A model generated the notes under the pieces. That model saw only the letters and a list, made by a program, of their open reading frames with translations. It was not told the origin of the DNA and ran no database searches. From Microbacterium aurugineum (lineage in GTDB: Bacteria; Actinomycetota; Actinomycetes; Actinomycetales; Microbacteriaceae): a stretch of DNA of 64,000 bases. The stretch is from positions 2,675,411-2,739,410 of the forward strand of contig NZ_CP078078.1 in the NCBI RefSeq assembly GCF_023101205.1, given 5' to 3'. The translations under genes and the position numbers were made by a program. Shown piece by piece: positions 38,019 through 47,304 of this stretch; the first letter of the stretch is position 1, and each line of letters starts with the position of its first letter.

Positions 38019-38678
38019 TCAGGCGAACGGGACGAACGCCCCCGCCCGCAGCACCGGGACGACGTCGACCGCGTCGAGCGCGGCAGCGTCCGTCGTCGAC
38101 GTCGGCACCAGACCGGCTGCCTCGATGCGGGTGGTCGCCTCGACGCCCCCGGCGAGCTCGCGCCCTGACCCGCTCGCGCCGATCATGTGCCGCAGGGCGC
38201 CTCGCAGGGCACGGAACCCCTCGGCAGCGACCGCCGCATCCGGGGCCGTGTGATCGATGCCGCGATCCGAGAGGGCCAGGACGATCGCCCCCGCGCCGAG
38301 CTGGTCCTCGACCGCGAACCGCAGCGTTCCCTCCGCATCGGCCTCCCCCGCAGCGATGATCGCGACCGAGGTGCGCGCCTGCCGCCGCTCCTGGAGCGTC
38401 TGCACCGCGCGTGCCACGGCAGAGGCGTTGCGAACACCGCCGATCAGCACGGTCGCATCCGGTGCTGCCGCCGCGGCGACTGCCGCGCCGTTCCGCGACC
38501 AGCCCTCCGCCTCCGCCAGCACGACCTCCGTGCCGGACACCACCGCATCGATGACCGTGGAGGAGAACCGCAGCACATCCACGACCACCACGATGTCAGT
38601 GGGGGCGAGGCGGGCGAGGCCCGCGGTGCCCCACTCGAGACGGACCTGATACGTGGACTGATCGAACGGCGACGGCAT
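38019..38678 (-). CDS. ComB-like 2-phosphosulfolactate phosphatase family protein
   Basis: The 219-residue protein contains 'VVVVDVLRFSSTVIDAV' (about 30-46), the Asp-bearing active-site strand of the ComB fold, and 'LIGGVRNASAVARAV'. ComB removes phosphate from 2-phosphosulfolactate in archaeal coenzyme M synthesis. No other CoM genes are nearby and actinobacteria do not make CoM by that route, so the role here is open; sulfolactate metabolism is one possibility. Confidence 0.8.
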   Translation of the reverse strand: MPSPFDQSTYQVRLEWGTAGLARLAPTDIVVVVDVLRFSSTVIDAVVSGTEVVLAEAEGWSRNGAAVAAAAAPDATVLIGGVRNASAVARAVQTLQERRQARTSVAIIAAGEADAEGTLRFAVEDQLGAGAIVLALSDRGIDHTAPDAAVAAEGFRALRGALRHMIGASGSGRELAGGVEATTRIEAAGLVPTSTTDAAALDAVDVVPVLRAGAFVPFA

Positions 38679-38684
38679 CCGACC

Positions 38685-38690
38685 AGCCTA
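38685..38690 (-). promoter_or_regulatory. Leaderless -10 box for the ComB-like gene
   Basis: TAGGCT on the minus strand, 6 nt before the ATG at 38678. Confidence 0.5.
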
Positions 38691-38696
38691 GAGGCG

Positions 38697-40157
38697 TCAG
38701 TCCGCCGCGAGCGCCTCCACCGGAGCCACCCGCGTCGCCAGGCGGGTGGGCGTCGCCGCGGCCACGAGGGTGAGCACGGCCGTGGAGGCGACGATGATCG
38801 CCACCGGGATCCACGGGATCTGCGGTGCCACGAGGCCGGCGGGGACGAAATCGGGCAGGGTCGGGACGGATCCCAGGAGCGACTGCGCGGCGATCCAGCC
38901 GTACACGATGCCCAGCACGAGGCCGGTCAGCGTCGCCGCGACGGTGATGTGCGTCGCCTCCAAGAGGACCATCCGCCGCACCTGCCCGTTGGACAGACCG
39001 ATCGAGCGCAGCAGACCGAGTTCGCGACGGCGCTGCACGACACCGATCGTGAGCAGGTTCACAAGGCCGACCGCGGCGATCACGGCGGAGACGGCCACGA
39101 GCACCATCATGATCGCGGCGAAGGCATCCATCGGGGCGAAGAACTCGTCGGGGACCTCTCCCGTGACCTGGCTCATCATCAGACGCTTCGCGGACTCGAG
39201 CGCGACGGCGAACATCGTCACCAGGGTCACCCCCATCACCACGCCGATCGCCATCCGCGACGAGCGCTCCGGATACCGCAGTGCGTTCTCGGCGGCGAGT
39301 CGCGCGGTGGCACTCGACCCGAACATCCGCCCCACCAACCGCAGCACGGGCGGCATGAACAGCACGGATCCGAGGGCCAGGCCGGTGAACGAGAGCACCC
39401 CACCGAAGAAGGCGACCACGACGCCGAGGGGCGTCATGAGGCCGACCACCACCCCACCGGCCAGCAGTGCCGCACCGGTGAGGAGCAGGATCCACGCGCC
39501 GATGTGTCGTCCCTTCGTGCCCGAGACCTCCTCGTGCGTGCGTTCCACGGCGCCGCCGAGGGCCTGCAGCGGGGTCACCGAGAGCACCCGTCGCGAGCCG
39601 GCCCAGGCTGCGGCCCAGGTGGTGAGCGCCACGCCGACCGCCGGAAGCGCCACGAACGGCTGCGCGAGGGAGAAGGAGGTCGGGACGTTGTCGAGGAACT
39701 GGGCGCCGACCTGCACCCCGATCGCCGCCAGCACGAGTCCGGCGAGAAGGCCGAGCCCCGCGCCGATCAGCCCGACCACGAGGCCCTGCGTGCCCACCTC
39801 GGCCCGCTGCGAGCGCGCCGTCGCTCCGATCAGACGGAGGAGAGCGATCTGCCGGGTGCGCCCGGCGATGATCGTCGAGAAGGTGTTCGCCGTGACGATC
39901 GCCGCGACATACATCGCGACCACCGTCAGCAGCACCGACAGGAGCGCGACGACGAACGCGAGCGTCCCGCTGTCGCCGATGAACGGATCGGCCTGCAACA
40001 CGGCGCCGATGTAGGCGGTGATCTCCACGAGGAGCACCCCGAACGCGGCCGACAGCGCGGCCACCAGTATGCTGGCGCCCATACCGCGATCACGCAGCCA
40101 GGCCAGACGCGGTCCGGTCGCCCGACTCTCAGGGACGACCGACGCGACGGCGGTCAC
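38697..40157 (-). CDS. FtsX-type ABC transporter permease
   Basis: The 486-residue protein has two FtsX-like units of about four helices each: one N-terminal (about 28-190, including 'TRQIALLRLIGATARSQ') and one C-terminal (about 295-480, including 'RRRELGLLRSIGLSNGQVRR'). It lacks the large extracellular domains of MacB or LolC. Such exporters handle peptides, lipids or antibiotics. GTG 40157 overlaps the ATPase stop (GTGA), so the two are translated together. Confidence 0.88.
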   Translation of the reverse strand: MTAVASVVPESRATGPRLAWLRDRGMGASILVAALSAAFGVLLVEITAYIGAVLQADPFIGDSGTLAFVVALLSVLLTVVAMYVAAIVTANTFSTIIAGRTRQIALLRLIGATARSQRAEVGTQGLVVGLIGAGLGLLAGLVLAAIGVQVGAQFLDNVPTSFSLAQPFVALPAVGVALTTWAAAWAGSRRVLSVTPLQALGGAVERTHEEVSGTKGRHIGAWILLLTGAALLAGGVVVGLMTPLGVVVAFFGGVLSFTGLALGSVLFMPPVLRLVGRMFGSSATARLAAENALRYPERSSRMAIGVVMGVTLVTMFAVALESAKRLMMSQVTGEVPDEFFAPMDAFAAIMMVLVAVSAVIAAVGLVNLLTIGVVQRRRELGLLRSIGLSNGQVRRMVLLEATHITVAATLTGLVLGIVYGWIAAQSLLGSVPTLPDFVPAGLVAPQIPWIPVAIIVASTAVLTLVAAATPTRLATRVAPVEALAAD

Positions 40158-40915
40158 GCGGCCACCTCCGCGGCGAGCATGTACGCGGAGATCTCCTCCG
40201 CGGTCTGCCGAGGGTGGTCCGCGACGATGCGGCCGTCTCCGAGGTACAACACGCGGTCGGCGTGACTCGCAGCGATCGCGTCATGCGTGACCATCGCGAT
40301 GGACTGCCCGTGGTCCCGGCTCGCCGTGGCGAGCAGACGCAACACCTCTCGTCCTGTCTTCGAGTCGAGGTTCCCGGTGGGCTCATCCGCGAACACGAGG
40401 TCGGGCGCGGTGGCGAGAGCGCGGGCGATCGCGACCCGCTGCTGCTGCCCGCCCGACAGCTGATGGGGCCGGTGGTTCAAGCGTGAGCCGAGGCCGAGGG
40501 TCTCGATGAGACCGTCGATCCTGGCGCGTTCGATCGCGCTCGGACGCCGGCCGTCGAGCTCGAACGGCAGCATGATGTTGGCGCGTGCGTCGAGCGTGGG
40601 GACGAGGTTGAACGCCTGGAAGATGAAGCCCACGCGACGGCGGCGCAGGATGGTGAGGTCGATGTCACCGAGCCCGGTGATCTCGGTGTCGCCGATCCAC
40701 GCACGGCCCTCCGTGGGGCTGTCGAGCCCCGCCATGATGTGCATCAGGGTGGACTTCCCCGAGCCGGAGGGCCCCATGATCGCGGTGAACTGTCCGCGGC
40801 GGATGCCCACGCTGACATCGTCGAGCGCACGGACGGTGCCCTCGCCCGAGCCGTAGGTCTTCTTCAGGTGCTGGACGCGGGCGGCGAGCCCCATGTCGGT
40901 GGTCGTGATCTCCAT
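40154..40915 (-). CDS. ABC transporter ATP-binding protein (MacB/LolD type)
   Basis: The 253-residue ATPase has Walker [10 protein letters not shown] (48-56), the LSGGQQQR signature, Walker [10 protein letters not shown] typical of the LolD/MacB group, and an H-loop His. It powers the FtsX-type permease that overlaps its 3' end. A TAGCGT box 7 nt before the ATG suggests a leaderless transcript, though CGGAGG in the spacer could also serve as a ribosome-binding site. Confidence 0.92.
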   Translation of the reverse strand: MEITTTDMGLAARVQHLKKTYGSGEGTVRALDDVSVGIRRGQFTAIMGPSGSGKSTLMHIMAGLDSPTEGRAWIGDTEITGLGDIDLTILRRRRVGFIFQAFNLVPTLDARANIMLPFELDGRRPSAIERARIDGLIETLGLGSRLNHRPHQLSGGQQQRVAIARALATAPDLVFADEPTGNLDSKTGREVLRLLATASRDHGQSIAMVTHDAIAASHADRVLYLGDGRIVADHPRQTAEEISAYMLAAEVAA

Positions 40916-40922
40916 GCCTCCG

Positions 40923-40928
40923 ACGCTA
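40923..40928 (-). promoter_or_regulatory. Candidate -10 box of the FtsX-type ABC operon
   Basis: TAGCGT on the minus strand, 7 nt before the ATG at 40915. Confidence 0.45.
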
Positions 40929-40961
40929 TTTCGGCCGCTGCCTGCGGGTCATCGCCCGGGC

Positions 40962-40992
40962 GGATCATCCGCGTACATCGCAAGGATGATCC
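40962..40992. promoter_or_regulatory. Paired GGATnATCC palindromes before the ABC operon
   Basis: GGATCATCC (40962-40970) and GGATGATCC (40984-40992) are each palindromic and 22 bp apart centre to centre, so on one face of the helix. They lie upstream of the presumed -35 region of the ABC operon and downstream of the response-regulator gene, a likely site for that regulator. Together they also form a 10-bp stem (40961-40970 with 40984-40993) that might terminate the regulator transcript. Confidence 0.55.
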
Positions 40993-41007
40993 GTGCTCGA
41001 CCGACGG

Positions 41008-41643
41008 TCAGGCGAGGCCGTGCTCGAACGCGAAGACCACGAGCTGCACCCGGTCGCGCAGCACGAGCTTGGTGAGGATGCGGCTGATGTGCGTCTTCAC
41101 CGTCGCCTCGCTGAGGTACTCCCGGCCGGCGATCTCGGCGTTCGACAAGCCGCGTGCCGCGAGCGCGAAGATCTCCTTCTCGCGGTCGGTGAGCGTGTCG
41201 TACTGCGGAGGCACCGGGCGCGGCGCTTCCGCGAAGTGCGCGAACAGGTCGCGCGTCGCCGCGGCCGCGATCACGCTCGAACCGGAGTGCACCGTGCGGA
41301 TCGCGGCGAGCAGGAACTCGGGATCGGCGTCCTTGAGCAGGAAGCCGCTCGCCCCCTGCCGGATCGCCCGGGCGGCGGCCTCGTCGAGGTCGAACGTGGT
41401 GAGCATGACGACGCGCGGAGGCTCCGGACGGGCGAGGATCTCGGCCGTCGCGGTGAGCCCGTCCATGACCGGCATCCGGATGTCCATCAGCACCACGTCC
41501 GGCCGCGTCGCCCGCACGACCTCGAGAGCCTCCCGCCCGTCGCCCGCTTCGCCGACCACTTCGAGATCGGGCTGCGAAGCCACGAGCATGCGGATACCGG
41601 CACGGAACAGCGCCTGGTCGTCGACGAGCACGACTCTGATCAT
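41008..41643 (-). CDS. NarL/LuxR-family response regulator
   Basis: The 211-residue protein has a receiver domain with phosphoacceptor Asp54 (VLMDIRMP) and acidic pair Asp8-Asp9, and a C-terminal LuxR helix-turn-helix (about 145-205, 'LTDREKEIFALAARGLSNAEIA'). It overlaps the histidine-kinase stop (ATGA). It probably activates the adjacent ABC exporter through the GGATnATCC pair. Confidence 0.93.
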   Translation of the reverse strand: MIRVVLVDDQALFRAGIRMLVASQPDLEVVGEAGDGREALEVVRATRPDVVLMDIRMPVMDGLTATAEILARPEPPRVVMLTTFDLDEAAARAIRQGASGFLLKDADPEFLLAAIRTVHSGSSVIAAAATRDLFAHFAEAPRPVPPQYDTLTDREKEIFALAARGLSNAEIAGREYLSEATVKTHISRILTKLVLRDRVQLVVFAFEHGLA

Positions 41644-42818
41644 TCGGCGGCTCCGATCGGAAGCGTGGCATGGACGACGAACTGCGCCCCTCGACGCTCG
41701 GCTTGCAGACTACCGCCGACGAGCTGCGCCCGCTCCCGCATCCCGATCACGCCGTGGCCCCCGACACCGACGGCAGCGTCGCGCGACACCGTGTTGCGCA
41801 CGTCGACGTCGACGCGGTCCGCGAGCCACGCGAGGTGGACGTCGACCGCGCCGTCGCCGTGCCGGATCGCGTTCGTGAGCGCCTCCTGCAGGATGCGGTA
41901 CACCGCGAGCTGGATGGCCCCGGGCGGCTCCCCCGGGGGCATGGGGTCGACCGTGACCCGCGGCTCGATCCCCGCTTGCCGGACCTGCGCGAACAGGGCT
42001 TCGAGGTCGGCGAGGGTCGGTTGCGGACCGTCGCCCTGCCGGTGTCGGAGCTGCGTGAGCAGCATCCGCACATCGCTCAAGGCTCCGCGCGCGGTCTGCG
42101 CGATCGTGCCGAGTGCCTCGGTCGCCATCTCGGGTTTCGCCGCTGCCGCATACCGTGCACCGTCCGCCTGCGCGATGACGACGGCCAGGGAGTGGGCGAC
42201 GATGTCGTGCATGTCCCGCGCGATGCGCACCCGCTCCTGCTCCTCGATGGCGAGTGACTCGGCCTGCAGCTGCGCCGCACGGGTGCGCCGCGCACGCAGC
42301 ACGACCCGCCACAGCAACCCGCACACCCAGGCGAAGCCGAGGGCCATGACCGAGATCACCAGCAGGAGGGTGCCCGTCGTCACCTTCTCCCAGCCGCTGC
42401 TCGTGCCGAAGGCGACACCGTTGACGACCACCATGTACAGCGCGGCGATGAGGCCGCCCAGAAGCGCGGACCCGAACCCCCACCAGAGCACGCGCCGAGT
42501 TCCCCAGGCCGCCGTGGCGTAGAGCACGAGCAGGATAGCGATGTCGATCGGCACCGGCCCGAATCCGGCCAGCATCTGGAGGATCGCGCCCGCCCACGCG
42601 GCGGCGAGGGCGAGCCCGGGCGCGAGTCGCCCGATCGCGACACCGCCGAACATCAGGACGGCGGCGAAGACCACGGCCACGACCGCCGCGCCCCCGAGCG
42701 CGCTGTTCCCGGTGCCCGGACCGTAGAACACGATCGACATCGGGACGAAGACGAGGAAGAGCAGCGCCGCCCCGACGATGTCGAGGATCAGCGCCGTGCG
42801 GGACAGGGGGCGGATCAC
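41640..42818 (-). CDS. Sensor histidine kinase (HisKA_3 type)
   Basis: The 392-residue membrane kinase has four or five helices in residues 10-170 with very short external loops. HisKA_3 follows with the phosphoacceptor His204 in ARDMHDIVAHSL, then a C-terminal HATPase domain with 'GVGGHGVIGMRERAQLVGG'. Short loops fit intramembrane sensing of cell-envelope stress or drugs. GTG 42818 lies 6 nt after a TAGCGT box. Confidence 0.92.
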   Translation of the reverse strand: MIRPLSRTALILDIVGAALLFLVFVPMSIVFYGPGTGNSALGGAAVVAVVFAAVLMFGGVAIGRLAPGLALAAAWAGAILQMLAGFGPVPIDIAILLVLYATAAWGTRRVLWWGFGSALLGGLIAALYMVVVNGVAFGTSSGWEKVTTGTLLLVISVMALGFAWVCGLLWRVVLRARRTRAAQLQAESLAIEEQERVRIARDMHDIVAHSLAVVIAQADGARYAAAAKPEMATEALGTIAQTARGALSDVRMLLTQLRHRQGDGPQPTLADLEALFAQVRQAGIEPRVTVDPMPPGEPPGAIQLAVYRILQEALTNAIRHGDGAVDVHLAWLADRVDVDVRNTVSRDAAVGVGGHGVIGMRERAQLVGGSLQAERRGAQFVVHATLPIGAAE

Positions 42819-42824
42819 TCCCCC

Positions 42825-42830
42825 ACGCTA
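42825..42830 (-). promoter_or_regulatory. Leaderless -10 box for the histidine-kinase gene
   Basis: TAGCGT on the minus strand, 6 nt before the GTG at 42818. Confidence 0.5.
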
Positions 42831-42879
42831 CGCGAGGGTCTGGGCGCGGGCATCCGTCGCAGGATGTATCCCCGGCTCG

Positions 42880-43671
42880 TCACACGCGGGCGATGATCTC
42901 TCCGTGCGGCACGAGGTACCAGCCGTCGCCGTCATCGGCCCAGCGCTTCCAGGCGTCGCTGATCTCCTGCAGCTCGGCCCGCGTCGCCAGCTCGCTGTCG
43001 ACGAGTTGCCGTGCGAGCGCCGACTCGAGGATGCGGTCGGCCCACATCCCGCCCCACCAGGCACGCTCGGAAGGAGAGGCGTAGCACCAGGTGGACGCCG
43101 TCGCCGTGACCTCTTCGAAACCCGCGGCGCGCGCCCAGGCCAAGAGTCGTCGTCCGGCATCGGGCTCCCCGCCGTTCGCCCGCGCGGCTGCCTGGTACAG
43201 CGTCAGCCAGCGGTCGAGTTCGGGCAGGATCGGGAACCAGATGAAGCCCGCGTAGTCCGCATCGCGAGCGGCGACGATGCCACCCGGAGCGGTCACTCGG
43301 CGCATCTCTCGTAGGGCCTGCACCGGGTCGCCGACATGCTGCAGCACCTGGTGCGCGTGCACGACGTCGAAGGAGGCATCGGGGAAGCTCAGGGCGTGCA
43401 CGTCCTCGATCGAGAAGGCGAGGTTCGTCAGGCCCCGCTCGCCGGCGAGGTCGCGCGACAGGGACAGTGCGTTCTCATCGATCTCGGTCGCGGTGACGTG
43501 GGCGACGATCCCGGCGAAGTCGGCGGTGATGGTGCCCGGCCCCGCCCCGACGTCGAGAAGCCGCGTCGCCGCGGTGAGGTGCGGACGAAGGTAGGCCGCG
43601 GAGTTCGCGATGTCGCGCGTGTTGTGCGAGCGGAGGACGGATTCGTGGTGTCCATGCGTGTACGAGGCCAT
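42880..43671 (-). CDS. Class I SAM-dependent methyltransferase
   Basis: The 263-residue protein has SAM-binding motif I LLDVGAGPGTITADFA (about 37-52), the acidic end of strand 2 'TATEIDENA', 'DVVHAHQVLQHV' (motif II) and 'APGGIVAARDADYAGF'. The fold is UbiE-like, and menaquinone genes lie just downstream, but the sequence does not identify it as MenG. The substrate is unknown. The region before the ATG has CAGACT 7 nt away, a weaker match to the leaderless pattern. Confidence 0.85.
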   Translation of the reverse strand: MASYTHGHHESVLRSHNTRDIANSAAYLRPHLTAATRLLDVGAGPGTITADFAGIVAHVTATEIDENALSLSRDLAGERGLTNLAFSIEDVHALSFPDASFDVVHAHQVLQHVGDPVQALREMRRVTAPGGIVAARDADYAGFIWFPILPELDRWLTLYQAAARANGGEPDAGRRLLAWARAAGFEEVTATASTWCYASPSERAWWGGMWADRILESALARQLVDSELATRAELQEISDAWKRWADDGDGWYLVPHGEIIARV

Positions 43672-43706
43672 GCGGTTCAGTCTGGCAGAGCGCAGGGCAG
43701 CGACAC

Positions 43707-44861
43707 TCAGTGCAACTCGACGACGGCGCGCCGGATCGCCTCGCGGTCGGGCTTCCCGGACGGGAGGACGTCGATCTCGTCCACGAGGATCAGGCGGGCC
43801 GGACGTGCGTGCCTGCCGAGCTCGTCTTCGACGACGGCGCGCGCGTGGGCGAGCTGCTCGGACTCGCTGCGCCGAAGGACCTCGCCGCGGACTGCGACGA
43901 TCACCGAGGCCTCCCCCCAGCGCTCGTCTTCCACACCGACCACCACGGCCTCGTGAAGTCCCGCGATCCGACGGACGATGCGCTCCACCCGATCGAGCGA
44001 GATGTTGATCCCGCCCGAGACGATCACGTTGTCCGCTCTGCCGTGCACGCGCACGATCCCGTCCTCCACCAGGCCCAGGTCGCCGGTGCGGTACCAGCGG
44101 ATCCCGTGCTCGTCGTGGACGAACGTCCGGGCCGTCAGCGACCCGTCGCCGAGGTACCCTTCGGCGAGCATGGGACCCGCGAGACGCAGCTCGCCGTCGA
44201 CCACGCGCACGCCCACGGTGTCGAGCGGCACACCGTCGTAGACGCACCCGCCGCTGGTCTCCGTCGAGCCGTAGGTGCGCACCAGACGCACTCCGAGGTC
44301 GGCCGCCCGCTCGCGGAGGGGCTCCGGGAGCGCCTGCCCACCGACGAGGATCGCTCGATACGCCGTGAGCGCGGCGCGGACCGCCGTGTCCTCCGCCGCA
44401 TCGAGCAGCGTCGCTACCTGGGCCGGGACCAGCGAGGTGTAGAGGTCGGGGATGCCCGACGGCGACGAAGGGCGCATCATCTCGAAGGTCGCCTGAGCGA
44501 AGGACTCCGGCGAGAAGCGGCCCTCGATCCGCGTCGGCTGGGTGCCGGCGAGGATCGAGCGCACGAGCACCTGCAGCCCCGCGACATAGCCGGCGGGGAG
44601 GGCGAGCAGCCAGCGTCCGCTGCCGATCCGCGCCGCGGTGGCCTCGGCGCTCGCCCGCAACGCCTCACCGCTGAGCGCGACTCGCTTCGGGATCCCGCTC
44701 GACCCGGACGTCGCGATGACGGCCGCGATTCCGTCGGCCACCCCCTCGGGCGCTCCGGCGACCATCCCGAGTCCCAAGGCGGGGCCGCCGTCGAACGCGC
44801 GTTCCAGGGCATCCCGCAGCTGTGCCGGGTCTTCGGCATCCGTCGGGATCAGTGCGACCAT
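43707..44861 (-). CDS. menE: o-Succinylbenzoate--CoA ligase
   Basis: This 384-residue adenylate-forming enzyme activates o-succinylbenzoate for menaquinone synthesis. It shows the P-loop IATSGSSGIPKRV, the aromatic motif YGSTETSGG, YRTGDLG, the hinge 'GRADNVIVSGGINI' and the C-terminal catalytic Lys in LPSGKPDRE. It is shorter than E. coli MenE (about 450), normal for actinobacteria. ATG 44861 follows GGAGAGC. It is 13 bp downstream of menB, the next enzyme in the pathway. Confidence 0.93.
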   Translation of the reverse strand: MVALIPTDAEDPAQLRDALERAFDGGPALGLGMVAGAPEGVADGIAAVIATSGSSGIPKRVALSGEALRASAEATAARIGSGRWLLALPAGYVAGLQVLVRSILAGTQPTRIEGRFSPESFAQATFEMMRPSSPSGIPDLYTSLVPAQVATLLDAAEDTAVRAALTAYRAILVGGQALPEPLRERAADLGVRLVRTYGSTETSGGCVYDGVPLDTVGVRVVDGELRLAGPMLAEGYLGDGSLTARTFVHDEHGIRWYRTGDLGLVEDGIVRVHGRADNVIVSGGINISLDRVERIVRRIAGLHEAVVVGVEDERWGEASVIVAVRGEVLRRSESEQLAHARAVVEDELGRHARPARLILVDEIDVLPSGKPDREAIRRAVVELH

Positions 44862-44874
44862 GCTGCTCTCCGGC

Positions 44875-45795
44875 TCAGTAGTGCCAGGGGAAGGAAGACC
44901 AGTCGGGGTCGCGCTTCTCGAGGAACGAGTCGCGGCCCTCGACGGCTTCATCGGTGCCATAGGCCAGGCGGGTCGCCTCCCCGGCGAACACCTGCTGTCC
45001 GACCAGACCGTCGTCGACGGCATTGAAGGCGAACTTCAGCATGCGGATCGCCGTGGGCGATTTCGTGAGCACGGTGCGGGCCATCTTCAGCGCTTCGCGT
45101 TCGAGTTCGGCATGCGGGACCACACGATTCACGGCGCCCATCTCGTACGCGCGCTGCGCGGAGTACTCCTCGGCGAGGAAGAACACCTCACGCGCGAACT
45201 TCTGACCGGTCTGGCGGGCCATGTATGCAGACCCGTAGCCGGCGTCGAAGCTGCCGACATCGGCGTCCGTCTGCTTGAAGCGGGCCTCCTCCGCGGATGC
45301 GATCGTGAGGTCGCAGACCACGTGCAGCGAGTGCCCGCCTCCTGCTGCCCACCCGGGGACGACGGCGATGACGACCTTGGGCATGAAGCGGATGAGGCGC
45401 TGCACCTCGAGGATGTGCAGACGACCGACCGCGGCACGGCTCGCACCGTCGACGACCGCCGTCTCGGCGTCCGAGTACTTGTAGCCGTCACGACCGCGGA
45501 TGCGCTGGTCGCCACCGGAGCAGAACGCCCAGCCGCCGTCTTTCGGGCTCGGGCCGTTTCCGGTGAGCAGCACCGCGCCGATGCGGGCATCCTGCCGGGC
45601 GATGTCGAGGGCACGGTAGAGCTCGTCGACGGTGTGCGGGCGGAACGCGTTGCGCACCTCCGGACGGTTGAAGGCGATGCGTGCGACTCCGCCGTCGTGC
45701 GAGACGTGCGCAGTGATGTCGGTGTAGCTCTCGGCCCCGGGCGCGAGCACCCATTCGGCCGGGTCGAAGAGGTCGGAGACGAATGCACTGGTCAC
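44875..45795 (-). CDS. menB: 1,4-Dihydroxy-2-naphthoyl-CoA synthase
   Basis: The 306-residue crotonase-fold enzyme closes the second ring of the menaquinone head group. It has 'WAFCSGGDQRIRG' for the oxyanion hole, and 'FKQTDADVGSFDAGYGS', the MenB fingerprint. The Asp in QTDADVGS matches the type II MenB of M. tuberculosis, which does not depend on bicarbonate. I chose GTG 45795 because TAGGCT lies 7 nt before it. The product of the menE gene downstream is its substrate. Confidence 0.95.
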   Translation of the reverse strand: MTSAFVSDLFDPAEWVLAPGAESYTDITAHVSHDGGVARIAFNRPEVRNAFRPHTVDELYRALDIARQDARIGAVLLTGNGPSPKDGGWAFCSGGDQRIRGRDGYKYSDAETAVVDGASRAAVGRLHILEVQRLIRFMPKVVIAVVPGWAAGGGHSLHVVCDLTIASAEEARFKQTDADVGSFDAGYGSAYMARQTGQKFAREVFFLAEEYSAQRAYEMGAVNRVVPHAELEREALKMARTVLTKSPTAIRMLKFAFNAVDDGLVGQQVFAGEATRLAYGTDEAVEGRDSFLEKRDPDWSSFPWHY

Positions 45796-45802
45796 GACAT
45801 CC

Positions 45803-45808
45803 AGCCTA
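45803..45808 (-). promoter_or_regulatory. Leaderless -10 box for menB-menE
   Basis: TAGGCT on the minus strand, 7 nt before the GTG at 45795. Confidence 0.5.
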
Positions 45809-45842
45809 TTCCTCGGCCCGCTCGGTACGGGATTCCGTGATG

Positions 45843-46841
45843 TCAGGCGCGGCGTGCGCGAACCGTCTTGATCCAGCCGTCGACGATGTCCCAGCCGACA
45901 CCGATCGCGAAGCCGAACCCCAACAGCACGGCGAGGATGCGGAAGACGCCACCCTCGTCGGCGGATGCCGCCTGCCCCGCGGCGAAACCCTCGCCGCCCG
46001 CAGCTGCGATCCGCGCGAGGAAGTCCGGATTCACGAGCTGGTTCGTGAGCAGGAGGGCGACGACCCAGAGAAGGAACATCAGCGCGAGGATCGTGTTCAC
46101 CACAGCCAGGCCGATCGTCCACCGTCTCGTGCGGAACAGCACGACGGCGAACACCGCCTCCGCGGCGATCAGGAGGAACAGGACGCTGATCCCCCAGGGC
46201 CACAACTGTGGATCGACGATCGGCACGACGGTGCCGTCCACGATGACGAAGCCTCGGAAACGGTCCCAGAGGAGCGCGCCGACGGAGATCCCGAGGAAGA
46301 CGAGCGATGCGATCAGATCGTTCCGCCCCGCCACACCGTTCTCGCTCGGCTCCGGGAGCTGGTCGAGGTCCCACTTCTCGATCGCCGTCGCGCTGTCGGT
46401 GCGATCGAGGATGACGAACACCAAAGTGGTCCAGAAGCAGATGTGGAGGATCGCGCCCCCGGCGGCAAGGATCGATGAGGAGATGATCTCGCCGACCGGA
46501 GCACCCGCGATGGTCTGCCCGAGGGCGACCGCTCCGAAGACGCAGACCGGAACGATGATCAGCAGCAGCTTGAGCAGCCGCCACCAGGTCAGGTAGAACC
46601 GCGGACCGATGAGGTACAGCGGGCGATCCGCATAGCCGGCGGCGAGGACGCCGGGGTCGCCGAGCTCGGTGAGCACCGCGCGCTCGGCATCCTCCGGTGC
46701 GTCGCCCTGGTCCACCCGCGCCTCGATCGCATCGGCGATGGAGGCCTCGAGCTCTGCACGGACGTCGTCCTGGGCGTCGGGACGGAGACTGCGGATCGTG
46801 GCACTGATGTACCGCTCCGTGAGCGTGGTCGTCGTGGTCAT
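45843..46841 (-). CDS. HAAS-domain membrane protein, PadR partner
   Basis: This 332-residue protein begins with a helical domain of about 70 residues (YISATIRSLRPDAQDDVRAE and following) resembling the HAAS signalling domain often encoded beside PadR regulators. Five or six transmembrane helices follow. Its start is 1 bp past the PadR stop, so the pair is translationally coupled. The function is unknown; such pairs often sense membrane stress. Confidence 0.75.
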   Translation of the reverse strand: MTTTTTLTERYISATIRSLRPDAQDDVRAELEASIADAIEARVDQGDAPEDAERAVLTELGDPGVLAAGYADRPLYLIGPRFYLTWWRLLKLLLIIVPVCVFGAVALGQTIAGAPVGEIISSSILAAGGAILHICFWTTLVFVILDRTDSATAIEKWDLDQLPEPSENGVAGRNDLIASLVFLGISVGALLWDRFRGFVIVDGTVVPIVDPQLWPWGISVLFLLIAAEAVFAVVLFRTRRWTIGLAVVNTILALMFLLWVVALLLTNQLVNPDFLARIAAAGGEGFAAGQAASADEGGVFRILAVLLGFGFAIGVGWDIVDGWIKTVRARRA

Positions 46842-46842
46842 G

Positions 46843-47175
46843 TCAGTTCTCCTCTGTGGTGAGAGAGGTGATCGCGGTCGTGAGTGACCGCCATTCGTCG
46901 GTGAGGGTGTCGGCCAGCCGGATGCCTGCTTCGGAGGTGCGGTAGAACTTGCGCGGCCTGGCTTCCTCGGTGTTCCACTCGCTCGTGAGGTACTCCTGCT
47001 TCTCCAGACGGCGAAGCAGCGGATACAGCGTGTTGGCGTCCGTCGCGAAGCCGCGGCGCTCGAGTTGCTCGAGAAGCGAGTAGCCGTACCCCGGCGTACG
47101 CAGCAGCTGCAGGCAAGCGAGCACCACCGTGCCGCGCCTCAGTTCCTGCAGGTGCGTATCGAGCGTCTCGTTCAT
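46843..47175 (-). CDS. PadR-family transcriptional regulator
   Basis: The 110-residue protein has the PadR winged helix (residues 12-85, with 'YGYSLLEQLERRGF' and 'NTLYPLLRRLEKQEYL') and a short dimerising C-terminal helix. I chose ATG 47175 because it begins the conserved domain; an upstream GTG (47199) adds 8 residues. It usually represses its own operon. The 129-bp region shared with menC is AT-rich around 47176-47212 and is its likely binding area. Confidence 0.88.
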   Translation of the reverse strand: MNETLDTHLQELRRGTVVLACLQLLRTPGYGYSLLEQLERRGFATDANTLYPLLRRLEKQEYLTSEWNTEEARPRKFYRTSEAGIRLADTLTDEWRSLTTAITSLTTEEN

Positions 47176-47304
47176 GTCGAACACATTACTGTACGTCACA
47201 CACTATTGGCAATGGCACATCGACGATCGAAGCGCGGTGCCGACCTGACGACTCACCCGGACGACGAACACCGGCCCGCATGCTCCACGGAGCAGAATGG
47301 GCAC

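Noticed and set aside
38019..38678. Evidence for coenzyme M biosynthesis
   Set aside because: Only the ComB-like gene is present; no ComA, ComC, ComD or ComE homologue is nearby.
42880..43671. The methyltransferase as MenG (demethylmenaquinone methyltransferase)
   Set aside because: It lies near menE-menB and is UbiE-like in fold, but no MenG-specific motif was recognised and generic methyltransferases are common.
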